From positions 1 to 52,318 of the forward strand of contig WRII01000011.1 of assembly GCA_009782825.1 (NCBI GenBank): a DNA stretch of 52,318 nt, written 5' to 3'. Origin of the DNA: Peptococcaceae bacterium. GTDB taxonomy: Bacteria > Bacillota > Desulfitobacteriia > Desulfitobacteriales > Syntrophobotulaceae. Shown here piece after piece: positions 1-8,266 of the stretch. Under the pieces are notes generated by a model. The model saw only the letters and a program-made list of their open reading frames with translations, had not been told where the DNA came from and did no database searches. Positions within the stretch are counted from its first letter, which is position 1; every line of letters starts with the position of its first letter. The translations under genes and the position numbers were made by a program.

Positions 1-1014
1 TGGAAACACAAAATGATCGGCTATATCTGAACCCGAGCCTGCTTCGATAACAGTCTTGTGCAGAAACACATATCTGTACCAAAACCTGTAACAATTGTCC
101 CAGATCTTATACACGCTCTTTCTGCTGCGTTCCGGATTATCCCCAAAGGGGTATTCCTTGCGCAGTATTTTTAACCCCATCAACGTATTGATATATTTAA
201 TGGTTTTGGATGTGTCTTCCCCAATTTTAGTAGATATGTCGTTGAGCCGGCTTGCACCGGTTGCGATCGCGGCAATAATGGAATTATACAGCGCCGGTTC
301 TCGAAGTTCTTGCTGCAGAAGCATGACAGGCTCCCCATAAAGATAACCCTGGGTCTGAAAGAACAATTCCTTAATATTTTCCTCAAAGGACAGCCTGGCA
401 TCAATCTGCGCCAGATAATGCGGGGTTCCGCCAATGCAGGCATAGTATTTAATCCTCTCCTCATTGGACACATCCCCCAGCATCTCAGCAGCGTCATAGT
501 AATCGAAGCCCTCTATCCTGAACTGAGCTGTACGTCTGCCGAAAAGCGGGCTTTTGTACCCCAGAACTTCATTCTCCATAAAACTAATCTGGCTGCCGCA
601 CAAAATCAAATACAGCTTCGATTCTAAAAGCTCATGATCGATGATGTTTTGCAGGATGGATTTGAGACCCTTATTCGATTCCGCAAGATACGGAAATTCA
701 TCTATCGCCAAAATAAATTTTTGTGTTTTTGCCTTGTCTGCGATAAACATCAAAGCGTCATACCAATTTGAAAACACGCTGGTGCTCTTGGGTAAATCAA
801 AAAACTCGTATGCCCTTTCTGAAAACATCTGCAAATTCAAGCGCTCGTTTGCTTCCTGCGCGGCAAAAAACAGAGCCGGCTTTCCTTCAATGAACTTATT
901 GATCAAGGTCGTTTTTCCGACGCGTCTGCGCCCGTATATAACGACCATTTGGAATTTTTTCCGCTCATATAGCTTTTGTAATGCGTTTAATTCCTGTGTT
1001 CTGCTTACGAACAT
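1..1014 (-). CDS. AAA ATPase of the archaeal-ATPase/DUF234 type (3' end outside window)
   Basis: The frame is open from the window edge, giving 338 codons without a stop; the C-terminus is missing. The N-terminus has a Walker A motif (GRRRVGKTT, about residues 28-36), and a Walker B-like segment (FILAIDEFPYL) lies near residue 100. A sensor-like LILCGSQISFM and the GGTPHYL segment follow, as in prokaryotic ATPases of the ATPase_2/DUF234 families. The C-terminal part resembles the winged-helix region (AIATGASRLNDIS). Family members are P-loop ATPases of uncertain role, often linked to mobile DNA. In-frame ATGs also occur at 1032, 1053 and 1065. I chose 1014 because AGAGG precedes it by six bases. 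The substrate is unknown. Confidence 0.85.
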   Translation of the reverse strand, partial: MFVSRTQELNALQKLYERKKFQMVVIYGRRRVGKTTLINKFIEGKPALFFAAQEANERLNLQMFSERAYEFFDLPKSTSVFSNWYDALMFIADKAKTQKFILAIDEFPYLAESNKGLKSILQNIIDHELLESKLYLILCGSQISFMENEVLGYKSPLFGRRTAQFRIEGFDYYDAAEMLGDVSNEERIKYYACIGGTPHYLAQIDARLSFEENIKELFFQTQGYLYGEPVMLLQQELREPALYNSIIAAIATGASRLNDISTKIGEDTSKTIKYINTLMGLKILRKEYPFGDNPERSRKSVYKIWDNCYRFWYRYVFLHKTVIEAGSGSDIADHFVFP

Positions 1015-1076
1015 GTTGGCGCCTCTGTGCATCTCTTTTGCTCTTCCATGCATCTGCTGAATCATAATTATTATAC

Positions 1077-2114
1077 TTACGTTTCAGTAATATTGTATGA
1101 CAGCTTGGAGTCTCTGTCAAGCCATGTCAGTACTTCCTGCCATATCCTTTCTTCAGTGGAAATCCTCAGCCGCTTATATTCGTTTTCTTTCTGTCCACTT
1201 TGCCTGAGACCCGCATCAACACGGGCCAATCGCTCAAGCTCCTGAAACAGCAGGGCTTTCAGGAGTTCCTCATGAACCTTGAGGTCTGCAAAGTCCTGAA
1301 GACAATCTCCAGGATCTTGATTCCTGTGTTCCCTCAGAGCTTCCTGTCGGGCAATGTTTTTAGGTCCTAACTTCCAAACACATCTGGTGAAAACTTCAGC
1401 CTCAGCCTCCGGGCAGATTGCCTCTCTCCAACGAGCTATGTTCATTTCGATATCTGTCATGTCCCATCCTTGCCCATATTTCTCATTCTGCCAAACCATC
1501 CCCCGATAGATCTCTTGCCCCTCCGCCGCCAGGACTTCCTCAATCAACCTCCATCCCGCGGTCCACAGGAGACAATACAGCCCTTCATAGGCATTTTGCG
1601 GCTGCAGAACAAGGCCCTGAGCCTCCCGAACCACAGCTTCGCCCGAGCGCAAAATCTTTGCCATTGTCGCGCCACCCATACCCGCCAGCACAATAATCTG
1701 AGCCTCCCCCGCCTTCAAGACAGAAAGCCCATCGCCCCTCCTGGCCTCCAAACGGCCTCCCAGACCGCACCGCTCAACAGTGCTCAGTATGTTTTGATAC
1801 GGGCCTTCATGGACATCCACAGCAATTGCTGCTTCTATCACACCTTGCTGCAGCAGAAAAGCCGGTAAATAAGCATGATCGCTGCCGATGTCAGCTAACG
1901 TCCATTGGGGAAGTGCGCTCCCTTCGTATGTGCATTTCTCAGCACCCTCAGCGCCTTCAGCGCCCTCAGCTTTCGTCAGCGCCCCCTGCACAAGATCCGC
2001 CACAGCCGCTAAACGCGGGCCCAAATGTATGGAAGCCCTGTGATAGTGAAGTGATTTTTTCTTTTCAGAAACTAAGTATTTAGGATGCATATCAACAGTA
2101 TAACATAAAATCAC
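1077..2114 (-). CDS. trmK: tRNA (adenine(22)-N1)-methyltransferase TrmK
   Basis: TrmK uses S-adenosylmethionine to methylate N1 of A22 in bacterial tRNAs in the cytoplasm. The Rossmann-fold motifs are clear: LADIGSDHAYLP (SAM-binding motif I), the acidic AIAVDVHEGPY, IIVLAGMGG and LVLQPQNAYEGL, in family order. The C-terminal helical region is also present. An acidic Gly-Ala-Glu repeat (EGAEGAEGAE) near residue 50 looks like a local expansion. The longest frame starts with GTG at 2114, with ATG at 2090 as an alternative; neither has a good ribosome binding site. The family usually starts just before the segment LGPRLAAVADLV, so the true N-terminus may be shorter. In many Firmicutes trmK follows sigA, which is not seen here. 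Confidence 0.9.
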   Translation of the reverse strand: MILCYTVDMHPKYLVSEKKKSLHYHRASIHLGPRLAAVADLVQGALTKAEGAEGAEGAEKCTYEGSALPQWTLADIGSDHAYLPAFLLQQGVIEAAIAVDVHEGPYQNILSTVERCGLGGRLEARRGDGLSVLKAGEAQIIVLAGMGGATMAKILRSGEAVVREAQGLVLQPQNAYEGLYCLLWTAGWRLIEEVLAAEGQEIYRGMVWQNEKYGQGWDMTDIEMNIARWREAICPEAEAEVFTRCVWKLGPKNIARQEALREHRNQDPGDCLQDFADLKVHEELLKALLFQELERLARVDAGLRQSGQKENEYKRLRISTEERIWQEVLTWLDRDSKLSYNITET

Positions 2115-2238
2115 AAAAAACCTTGTTATCCCTCACACCCTAAACTATGATATAATCTAAGAAATCCTTAATGAAATCCTTGACGTGTTTTCTATGTCAA
2201 GAGAACTTAAAATCTATCTACTCCAGGGAGGCGCCGCA

Positions 2239-3870
2239 ATGAAAGCAAAAAGTATTCTTTTCAGTCTCATCATCACCTTAATTGTTGGGCTTTTGTATTT
2301 CTACTTCAATCTTCCTGCCATCAATTTGCAAGAGCCCGCATTCTACGGATTTCTCTTTCTCCTCATAGTGGTGTATGCCGCCATCAGCCTCTATCTGTCC
2401 GGCCGCTTTCGCACCCAGGTATCCAATGCGAAAGCTTTGGGCAAGCTCCTTCTCTCTGTCGGCCTGGTTCCCGCCATCATTGCAGCCGGGCTGGCACTCA
2501 CCTATCTGGTAGGAAGCATGATCTCCGCCCCTATCTTCCGAGCCACTGCTTATTCCGAACTGCTGGCCTTTGATACCGGAAATTTCACCGATGACGTGAA
2601 AGAGATTTCCTTTGACCAAATCCCCATGCTGGACGCGGACAGTACTGTGCGCTTAGGCGACCGCAAACTGGGGGAGCTCTCAGATATGGTCTCTCAATTT
2701 GAAGTATCCAGCAATTACAGCCAAATTAACTACAAGGGCCGTCCCGTGCGCGTCACCTGCTTACAGTACGGAGACATCATCAAATGGTTTAATAACAGAG
2801 CCCAAGGGCTGCCCGCCTATGTCATCGTCGATATGGTCACGCAAAACGCCGAGGTTGTAAGGCTTTCCGAAGGCATGAAATATTCCCCCAGTGAACCTTT
2901 TTTCCGGAACCTGTCACGCCACCTGCGCCTTCAGTATCCGACCTTTATGTTTGGCAATCCCGTTTTTGAGATTGATGAAGAAGGAATCCCTTATTGGGTG
3001 TGTCCGAGAATTGCCAAAACCATCGGCCTTTTTGGCGGGACAACGATCGACGGCGCTGTGCTGCTGAACGCTGTCACAGGCGAAAGTCAATACTATCTGG
3101 CAGAAGAAGTTCCTTCCTGGATCGACCGGGTTTACTCCGCCGATCTGATTCTTGAACAGTATGATTACTATGGGAAGTATAATAACGGGTTTTTCAATTC
3201 CTTTTTGGGACAACGGGATGTCACAGTTACCACAGAAGGCTATAACTATATTGCCATGAACGATGACGTGTACATGTATACCGGCATCACCTCTGTGGGC
3301 AGCGATCAAAGCAATGTCGGTTTTCTTCTGGTGAACCAAAGAACCAAAGACGCCACGTTTTACACCATAGCCGGAGCCAAGGAACAATCGGCGATGCACT
3401 CCGCCGAAGGTCTGGTTCAGGATCTGCGCTATTCCGCCACATTCCCGCTGCTCCTCAACATCGGCGGCCAGCCCACCTATTTTATGGCTCTGAAGGATCA
3501 AGCCGGCTTGGTCAAAATGTTTGCCATGGTTCATGTCCAGTACTATCAAAACGCGGCCACCGGCACAACGCTGGCCGACTGCGAGAGAAACTACAGAGCC
3601 CTTATGCAGGATAACAACCTGATTGAGATCACGGAAACAGAAACCCCTGCCACCACCACCGTCACAGGTACCCTCTCTGAGATCCGCACCGCGGTCATCG
3701 GCGGCAATTCCTATTACTACCTGCGGCTGGAGGAAGACAGCTTCTATTATGTCATCTCCGCTGCCAACTGTGAGGGTGCGGTCATCCTGAATGTGGAGGA
3801 TCAAGTTGAAATTACAGGTGTTGATACAGAGGGAGACATTCGCCGGGCCACGTCAGTTGTCAAAAAATAA
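2239..3870 (+). CDS. Large membrane protein of unknown function
   Basis: The protein has 543 residues. Three hydrophobic segments near residues 5-23, 33-52 and 70-92 are followed by about 440 mostly hydrophilic residues, so most of it probably lies on one side of the membrane. The last 75 residues (from TTTVTGTLSEIRTAV) read as a compact beta-rich, OB-like module. I chose ATG 2239 because GGGAGG lies eight bases upstream; the longer frame from 2185 lacks a site. It stands alone, divergent from trmK, and a 65-bp palindrome follows its stop. I recognise no family with certainty and see no catalytic motif. Structural or scaffold roles in the envelope are possible but unsupported. Confidence 0.8.
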   Translation: MKAKSILFSLIITLIVGLLYFYFNLPAINLQEPAFYGFLFLLIVVYAAISLYLSGRFRTQVSNAKALGKLLLSVGLVPAIIAAGLALTYLVGSMISAPIFRATAYSELLAFDTGNFTDDVKEISFDQIPMLDADSTVRLGDRKLGELSDMVSQFEVSSNYSQINYKGRPVRVTCLQYGDIIKWFNNRAQGLPAYVIVDMVTQNAEVVRLSEGMKYSPSEPFFRNLSRHLRLQYPTFMFGNPVFEIDEEGIPYWVCPRIAKTIGLFGGTTIDGAVLLNAVTGESQYYLAEEVPSWIDRVYSADLILEQYDYYGKYNNGFFNSFLGQRDVTVTTEGYNYIAMNDDVYMYTGITSVGSDQSNVGFLLVNQRTKDATFYTIAGAKEQSAMHSAEGLVQDLRYSATFPLLLNIGGQPTYFMALKDQAGLVKMFAMVHVQYYQNAATGTTLADCERNYRALMQDNNLIEITETETPATTTVTGTLSEIRTAVIGGNSYYYLRLEEDSFYYVISAANCEGAVILNVEDQVEITGVDTEGDIRRATSVVKK

Positions 3871-3898
3871 GGATAGGTGCGTATAGGTATCCCCTTGT

Positions 3899-3963
3899 TG
3901 CAGAGTGCACCAATCACTATATATTCCATATATTGGAATATATAGTGATTGGTGCACTCTGCA
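3899..3963. repeat. Perfect 30-bp inverted repeat, 5-base loop
   Basis: The left arm (3899-3928) and right arm (3934-3963) are exact reverse complements, separated by TATAT. The sequence runs from TGCAGAGTGCACCAATCACT through an AT-rich centre and back. No run of T follows on either strand, so it is not a typical intrinsic terminator, although it begins 29 bases after the stop of the upstream gene. It could form a cruciform or a very stable RNA hairpin, and could block transcription into the next gene. Confidence 0.95.
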
Positions 3964-3984
3964 TTTATGAAAGGATTTACAGGT

Positions 3985-4338
3985 ATGTCAAACAGCTTAA
4001 TCCAAACTAAGATTGCCCCTCACACCATACCCGGCAAAAACGTCATAATGTCTGGCATCCCTTCGCTTCGCACTTCGAGTCTCAACCTCGCCCAGAATGT
4101 CAACACCTGCTTTTGGACTGCCTCCATACCCCGCCACACTCCTATAGTGTGGCCTGCCACCACCCAAGTGTGGCCCGCCACAACCCAAGCTTGGCCCGCC
4201 ACAACCCAGGCTTGGCCTGCCACAACCCAAGGGTGGAAGCCCCAGTCTACAGGAGCACTCTCCGCAGACAACCGCATAACTCTCATCCTAATTGCCATTC
4301 TTATTCTCGCGGCTCTCGATTTAATTTTTATCAGATAA
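3985..4338 (+). CDS. Small protein with WPATTQ tandem repeats and C-terminal membrane segment
   Basis: The frame encodes 117 residues. AAAGGA lies nine bases before ATG 3985, so I chose this start; TTG 3949 and ATG 3967 are in-frame alternatives. The middle holds four copies of a seven-residue unit (WPATTQ followed by V, A or G). The last 20 residues (ITLILIAILILAALDLIFIR) form a strong membrane anchor, which argues that the frame is translated. Spore-coat-associated small proteins often have such a hydrophobic tail, but I see no diagnostic motif. The opposite strand is also open, but its frame lacks a plausible membrane segment and start. It is flanked by large inverted repeats. A real gene is likely but unproven. 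Confidence 0.5.
   Translation: MSNSLIQTKIAPHTIPGKNVIMSGIPSLRTSSLNLAQNVNTCFWTASIPRHTPIVWPATTQVWPATTQAWPATTQAWPATTQGWKPQSTGALSADNRITLILIAILILAALDLIFIR
4150..4233 (+). repeat. 21-bp tandem repeat, four copies
   Basis: Four head-to-tail units of the form TGGCCYGCCACMACCCARG plus two bases differ by only a few substitutions. Being a multiple of three, the unit keeps the enclosing frame open and produces the WPATTQ repeats. Confidence 0.9.
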
Positions 4339-4354
4339 TCCAATCAAGCTTACG

Positions 4355-4460
4355 CTGCAAATAATCAATTTGCAAATATCGCACCCCTATATAGTGTGGT
4401 TTTCCGGAAGAACACATACTGCATATAGCCACACAAGTCATGCAAATTGACTATTTGCAG
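4355..4460. repeat. Large interrupted inverted repeat between convergent genes
   Basis: Arms at 4355-4374 (CTGCAAATAATCAATTTGCA) and 4441-4460 are reverse complements with one mismatch. The 66-base spacer holds further pairing potential (GTGTGG with CCACAC, and TTCCGGAA). It lies between the repeat-protein gene and spoVAE, which converge, so it could act as a bidirectional transcription barrier. No T run is present. It could also be a small non-autonomous element. Confidence 0.7.
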
Positions 4461-4465
4461 TAGAA

Positions 4466-4840
4466 TCACCCTTTAGGTTTAAAGGACACAGCACACACAA
4501 AGCTGAATAAGATAGCCGCTGTAATCCCCCCGGCAGCCGCGCTCATCCCTCCGGCCAGCACTCCCAAAATCCCTGACTGAGCGCCCTCCAGGGCCCCCTT
4601 GGCCATAACATACCCAAAACCCGTCAACGGAATGGTGGCCCCCGCCCCTGCAATCTTAACCAAAGGCTCATACCACCCTAAGCCCCCCGCGACAGCCCCC
4701 AGAACCACAAAAACCACAAGAACATGAGCCGGCGTGAAACTCGGCTTTGTCAAATCCATCAAAAGCTGAGCGATGACACACAGCCCCCCTCCAATCAAAA
4801 AAGCTGGAATCAGATTGAACCAAATACTCCCTTCCGGCAC
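4466..4840 (-). CDS. spoVAE: Stage V sporulation protein AE (SpoVAE)
   Basis: SpoVAE is a membrane component of the SpoVA channel, which moves calcium-dipicolinate across the inner spore membrane during sporulation and germination. The protein is hydrophobic, with family-typical segments PAFLIGGGLCVIAQLLMDLT, GGLGWYEPLVKIAGAGATIP and LTGFGYVMAKGALEGA. I chose GTG 4840 (124 residues) because GGGGG lies eight bases upstream and this start avoids the 32-base overlap with spoVAD that the longer frame (ATG 4900) would create. It is the last gene of a spoVAC-spoVAD-spoVAE operon. Confidence 0.93.
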   Translation of the reverse strand: MPEGSIWFNLIPAFLIGGGLCVIAQLLMDLTKPSFTPAHVLVVFVVLGAVAGGLGWYEPLVKIAGAGATIPLTGFGYVMAKGALEGAQSGILGVLAGGMSAAAGGITAAILFSFVCAVSFKPKG

Positions 4841-4868
4841 AATATATTCCCCCTTCTTTAGTGCGTTT

Positions 4869-5933
4869 TTACTCAGACTCAATAACCACAGCATGACCAA
4901 TACCGGGGATACTCTCTCCCTGAAGCAGAGATTCTTTGCTGTGTAAACTGCCGCTGCCCACGAACAAGATTTTACTCAGGTCTTTCTGGCGCAGCCGGTC
5001 CAGCAAGTACCCGCACAGTACAACAGCTGAGCAGCCACAACCGCTCCCTCCGGCGTGAGTATCCTGATGAGTGTGGTAGATAAGACATCCGCAATCCTGG
5101 ACAGTGTCCAGAGAATGAAATCCACTCTTGTCCAGAACCTTCTTCATCAATTCCAACCCCACGCTGCCCAGATCTCCCGAGATAATCAAATCGTAAGCTT
5201 CCGGGCTCGTTCCCATATCGTAAAAATGCGCCAGCAGCGTCTCGGCCACAGCCGGAGCCATTGCCGCTCCCATGTGATTGGCATCCTTTTGGCCAAAATC
5301 CACAATCTTGCCCAAAGTCGCCGATGTAACGCGTATTTTGGGCTCTGAACCGCCGCCACTCCCAGTACCGGCTCCGGCTCCAGCTCCAATGCCGGCTTCA
5401 GCCCCAGCACCGAGCAGCAGACTCCCCGCTCCGGTCACCGTCCACTGCCCCGTAAGCGGCCGCTGGTTGCCATGCTCCGTCGGCATCCGGAACTGATGTT
5501 CCGCCGTATCGTGATGACTGGACGCGGCACACAAAACTCTGTTCGCAAATCCCCCATCCACCAGCATAGCCCCCATAGCCGTACAGAGCGCCATGGTCGA
5601 ACACGCGCCGAACATCCCAATATAAGGACGGCCAATTTGGCGCAGCGCATAATTCGAAGTCGAGATTTGATTGAGCAAATCTCCCGCCAGAACATAATTC
5701 ACCTCCTCCGCCGTGACCTTCCCCTTCTTGATCGTTTCCGTCAGCGCCATTTCCATCATCGCGCATTCTGTCTTTTCCCAAGTCTTTTCCCCATTATAGG
5801 TATCCGGCATGATATGATCAAAATACGCGTTCAGGGGCCCTTGACCCTCTTTTGGTCCCGTCACACAATAGCTCCCCATAATTTCCGGGGGATTTTGAAA
5901 CGTTACGGTATATTGGCCCACGCGTTTGTTCAT
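4869..5933 (-). CDS. spoVAD: Stage V sporulation protein AD (SpoVAD)
   Basis: SpoVAD is the thiolase-fold soluble subunit of the SpoVA complex and binds dipicolinic acid on the spore inner membrane. Family segments visible are CVTGPKEGQGPL, AGDLLNQISTSNYALR, MFGACSTMALC, SSHHDTAEHQFRMPTEHGNQ, ISGDLGSVGLELM and HAGGSGCGCSA. ATG 5933 has GGAGG seven bases upstream. A Gly-Ala-Glu stretch (GAGAEAGIGAGAGAG) after the PLTGQWTVTGAGS segment is a low-complexity insertion not usual for the family. It sits between spoVAC and spoVAE, as in other spore formers. Confidence 0.96.
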   Translation of the reverse strand: MNKRVGQYTVTFQNPPEIMGSYCVTGPKEGQGPLNAYFDHIMPDTYNGEKTWEKTECAMMEMALTETIKKGKVTAEEVNYVLAGDLLNQISTSNYALRQIGRPYIGMFGACSTMALCTAMGAMLVDGGFANRVLCAASSHHDTAEHQFRMPTEHGNQRPLTGQWTVTGAGSLLLGAGAEAGIGAGAGAGTGSGGGSEPKIRVTSATLGKIVDFGQKDANHMGAAMAPAVAETLLAHFYDMGTSPEAYDLIISGDLGSVGLELMKKVLDKSGFHSLDTVQDCGCLIYHTHQDTHAGGSGCGCSAVVLCGYLLDRLRQKDLSKILFVGSGSLHSKESLLQGESIPGIGHAVVIESE

Positions 5934-5956
5934 TCTCAACCTCCTTCAAAAGTCCT

Positions 5957-6451
5957 TCAAAAGAAAAACCTCAAAACCCCAATCAGGAAAGCCGCAATCG
6001 TTCCGCTCAGAAGCACAGGCCCCGCCACCGAAAACAGCTTCGCCCCCACACCCAGAACATATCCTTCGTGCTTATATTCCATAGCCGGAGACACCATCGC
6101 GTTGGCGAACCCTGTAACCGGCAAAATCCCTCCCGCGCCGCCAACAGACACAAGGATATCATACCAGCCCAACCCCGTCAGCAAAGCCCCCAGAAAAATC
6201 ATGCATACCGTGCCCAGCGTCTGAGCCTCCTTTTGCTTTGCCAAAACCGAGGCCTCGTCAAGAGACTCCATTCCGGATGTCAGCCCCAGAAACATAAGAT
6301 TGATTAAGACTTGTGCCCCCAGGCAAATTCCTCCGCCAACGAGAAGAGCCATGACACAGTTGCGCAAAACCTTAGGTTTAGGCTGCACCTCCTTATTCAT
6401 CTTGTCATAGTCTTGCGGTGTGACCTTGATCAGTGTAGACTTTGTTCCCAT
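5957..6451 (-). CDS. spoVAC: Stage V sporulation protein AC (SpoVAC)
   Basis: SpoVAC is a membrane subunit of the dipicolinate channel; in Bacillus it behaves as a mechanosensitive channel. The sequence has the family opening (YDKMNKEVQPKPKVLRNC), several membrane segments, and the conserved GLGWYDILVSVGGAGGILP and VTGFANAMVSPAMEYK. ATG 6451 follows GAGGGG by six bases, so the longer frame from 6484 is probably not used; the product is 164 residues. It heads the minus-strand spoVA operon and is divergent from spoIIAA, separated by about 255 bases. In Bacillus spoVA lies downstream of spoIIA on the same strand, so this layout is rearranged. Confidence 0.95.
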   Translation of the reverse strand: MGTKSTLIKVTPQDYDKMNKEVQPKPKVLRNCVMALLVGGGICLGAQVLINLMFLGLTSGMESLDEASVLAKQKEAQTLGTVCMIFLGALLTGLGWYDILVSVGGAGGILPVTGFANAMVSPAMEYKHEGYVLGVGAKLFSVAGPVLLSGTIAAFLIGVLRFFF

Positions 6452-6706
6452 AACCATCCCCTCATATCTATTTTTAAAAATCATATTAATAAATCATTCA
6501 AAAATTATTTATTATTTTTACCCCTTGCGCCGATTTCCGGCACTGTCCGGTGCAGTTATCGGCATTCGCCGCCATTAAGACGTCAACAGACATTCTTTGC
6601 GCCGCCCCCCTCCCCCGCGCCAAAAGGAAACTGATTCCAGACGTCGAACACTTGTCGAAGGCCGGCTACCTTCCCACTTTGATCCCACGAGACTGGAGTG
6701 AGCGCC

Positions 6707-7036
6707 ATGCAAAAACACATTTCCCATCAGACCCTGACCCTATACTTAAGCGGGGACTTGGACATGAGCAACGCCGAAGAATTGCGCAGCCTCATTGACC
6801 GGGACATCGACCGCAAAAGGATCCGCCACGTCATCCTCGACCTGAGCGCCGTGACCTTCATCGACAGCTCAGCCCTGGGCGTCATCCTCGGCCGCTACAA
6901 AAAACTGCTCGCCTTGGATGGAAAAATCCAGATCGCCAACGCCCCGTCCCACATATACCGGATTCTATCCGTATCCGGTTTACCCAGAATCATAGAATTT
7001 ATCTCAGACGGATCAGACGGAAAGGAGATTTCCTGA
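6707..7036 (+). CDS. spoIIAA: Anti-sigma F factor antagonist SpoIIAA
   Basis: SpoIIAA is the STAS-domain switch protein of forespore sigma F control. When dephosphorylated by SpoIIE it displaces SpoIIAB from sigma F. The STAS motif LDLSAVTFIDSSALGVILGR is present, with the phosphorylatable serine in DSS (residues 53-55). GGAG lies eight bases before ATG 6707; GTG 6698 is an alternative. It overlaps spoIIAB by one base (TGATG), which suggests translational coupling. Upstream at 6624-6649 AAAGGAAA and GTCGAAC resemble loosely spaced sigma H promoter elements, as expected for spoIIA, but the match is weak. Confidence 0.96.
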   Translation: MQKHISHQTLTLYLSGDLDMSNAEELRSLIDRDIDRKRIRHVILDLSAVTFIDSSALGVILGRYKKLLALDGKIQIANAPSHIYRILSVSGLPRIIEFISDGSDGKEIS

Positions 7037-7473
7037 TGAAAACGAACCACCTCTCTCTGACCTTTTCCAGTAAGCCGGAAAACGTTTTGGTCGCGCGTAT
7101 GCTGGCTTCCTCAGTAGGCGCTCAGCTCGATCTGCCCATGAATGACCTGGAAGAACTCAAGGTCGCCATCTCCGAAGCTGTTTCCAACGCCATCATTCAT
7201 GCCTACAGCAACACGCCGGATCATACCGTGGCCATGGACATCCATATTTTGAACGATGTCATCTCCGTCCGGGTCAGCGATACCGGCTGCGGCATTGAAG
7301 ACATCCCCCAAGCCATGCAGGCCTCCTTTTCCACGGACCCGGAACGTATGGGCCTGGGCTTCGTCTTCATGAAATCCTTCATGGATACCCTGGACGTCAC
7401 CTCCGAACCCGGCAAAGGCACCACTGTGTTAATGACCAAGAACTTTCAGTCAAATCCCCGCACCTCTCATTAG
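7036..7473 (+). CDS. spoIIAB: Anti-sigma F factor / serine kinase SpoIIAB
   Basis: SpoIIAB holds sigma F inactive in the predivisional cell and mother cell, and phosphorylates SpoIIAA. It is a GHKL-type ATPase. The N-box (ELKVAISEAVSNAIIHAY), G1 box (VSDTGCGIED) and G2 box (RMGLGFVFMKSFMD) are intact. Length 145 residues is typical. GGAG lies within the end of spoIIAA, seven bases before the start. It is the second gene of spoIIAA-spoIIAB-sigF. Confidence 0.97.
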   Translation: MKTNHLSLTFSSKPENVLVARMLASSVGAQLDLPMNDLEELKVAISEAVSNAIIHAYSNTPDHTVAMDIHILNDVISVRVSDTGCGIEDIPQAMQASFSTDPERMGLGFVFMKSFMDTLDVTSEPGKGTTVLMTKNFQSNPRTSH

Positions 7474-7488
7474 AGAGAGGAGGACATC

Positions 7489-8259
7489 ATGATCCAACGT
7501 TTGTCGGAAATGAACCTGCCTCACTTCCCCCTTCTCAACGAGCAAGATACCCTGGACTATCTCCATCGCGCCCAACAAGGCGACATGCCGGCGCGGGAAT
7601 ACCTGATTAACTGCAATCTCAAGCTCATATTTAACCTGGTTCAGCGCTTCGCCAACCGGGGCTACGAGCTGGAAGACTTATTCCAAATCGGTACCATCGG
7701 CCTCATCAAAGCCATTGACAAATTCGATTTCTCCTACAACGTCAAATTTTCCACCTACGCCGTGCCCATGATTATTGGAGAAATCCGCCGTTTCCTCCGG
7801 GACGATCACCCTGTCAAAGTCCCCCGTTCCTACAAGGAACTCATCTACAAAATCAACCGCACCCGGGAAACCCTGCAGAACACCCTTTCCCGAGAACCCA
7901 CTATTGGAGAACTCGCGGAAGAAATGGGCCTGCAGCCCGAAGAAATCGTCGTGGCTATGGAAGCCGTACAGATGCCCTCTTCCATTTACGATACCTTTTT
8001 TCAGGACGATTCCGACCCCATTTACGTCATCGATCAACTTCCCGACGACCGGGGCGATATCCCCGCCTGGTTTGAAAAAATTGCCCTGCAAGAGCTCATC
8101 GACCGTCTGCCCGACCGGGAAAAACAAGTCCTCATCCAACGGTTTTTTGAGGATAAAACCCAGAGTGAAATCGCCAAGCTCCTCGGCCTTTCCCAAGTGC
8201 AAATCTCCCGTATTGAACGGGCAGCCCTGCAGAGAATCCGAACCTTTTTAGCAGAGTAA
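7489..8259 (+). CDS. sigF: RNA polymerase sigma F factor (SpoIIAC)
   Basis: This is the forespore-specific sigma factor. Region 2 is clear (DLFQIGTIGLIKAIDKFD, KFSTYAVPMIIGEIRRFLRD). Region 3 follows (RTRETLQNTLSREPTIGELA), and region 4 carries the helix-turn-helix (KTQSEIAKLLGLSQVQISRIE). Length 256 residues matches SigF/SigG. The position directly after spoIIAB distinguishes SigF from SigG. AGAGAGGAGG precedes the ATG. It ends eight bases from the stop of the oppositely oriented carboxypeptidase gene, with no visible terminator between them. Confidence 0.97.
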   Translation: MIQRLSEMNLPHFPLLNEQDTLDYLHRAQQGDMPAREYLINCNLKLIFNLVQRFANRGYELEDLFQIGTIGLIKAIDKFDFSYNVKFSTYAVPMIIGEIRRFLRDDHPVKVPRSYKELIYKINRTRETLQNTLSREPTIGELAEEMGLQPEEIVVAMEAVQMPSSIYDTFFQDDSDPIYVIDQLPDDRGDIPAWFEKIALQELIDRLPDREKQVLIQRFFEDKTQSEIAKLLGLSQVQISRIERAALQRIRTFLAE

Positions 8260-8266
8260 GATAGAG

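Noticed and set aside
2914-3804. Long open frame on the minus strand opposite the membrane protein gene
   Set aside because: It mirrors codon periodicity of the real gene, has no ribosome binding site and no recognisable motif.
3899-3963. NrdR box in the palindrome (CACTATATATTCC part)
   Set aside because: It matches only half of the consensus, occurs as part of a much longer symmetric structure, and is not near an nrd gene.
4150-4233. Possible CRISPR array
   Set aside because: Four 21-bp units without spacers and no cas genes in the window.
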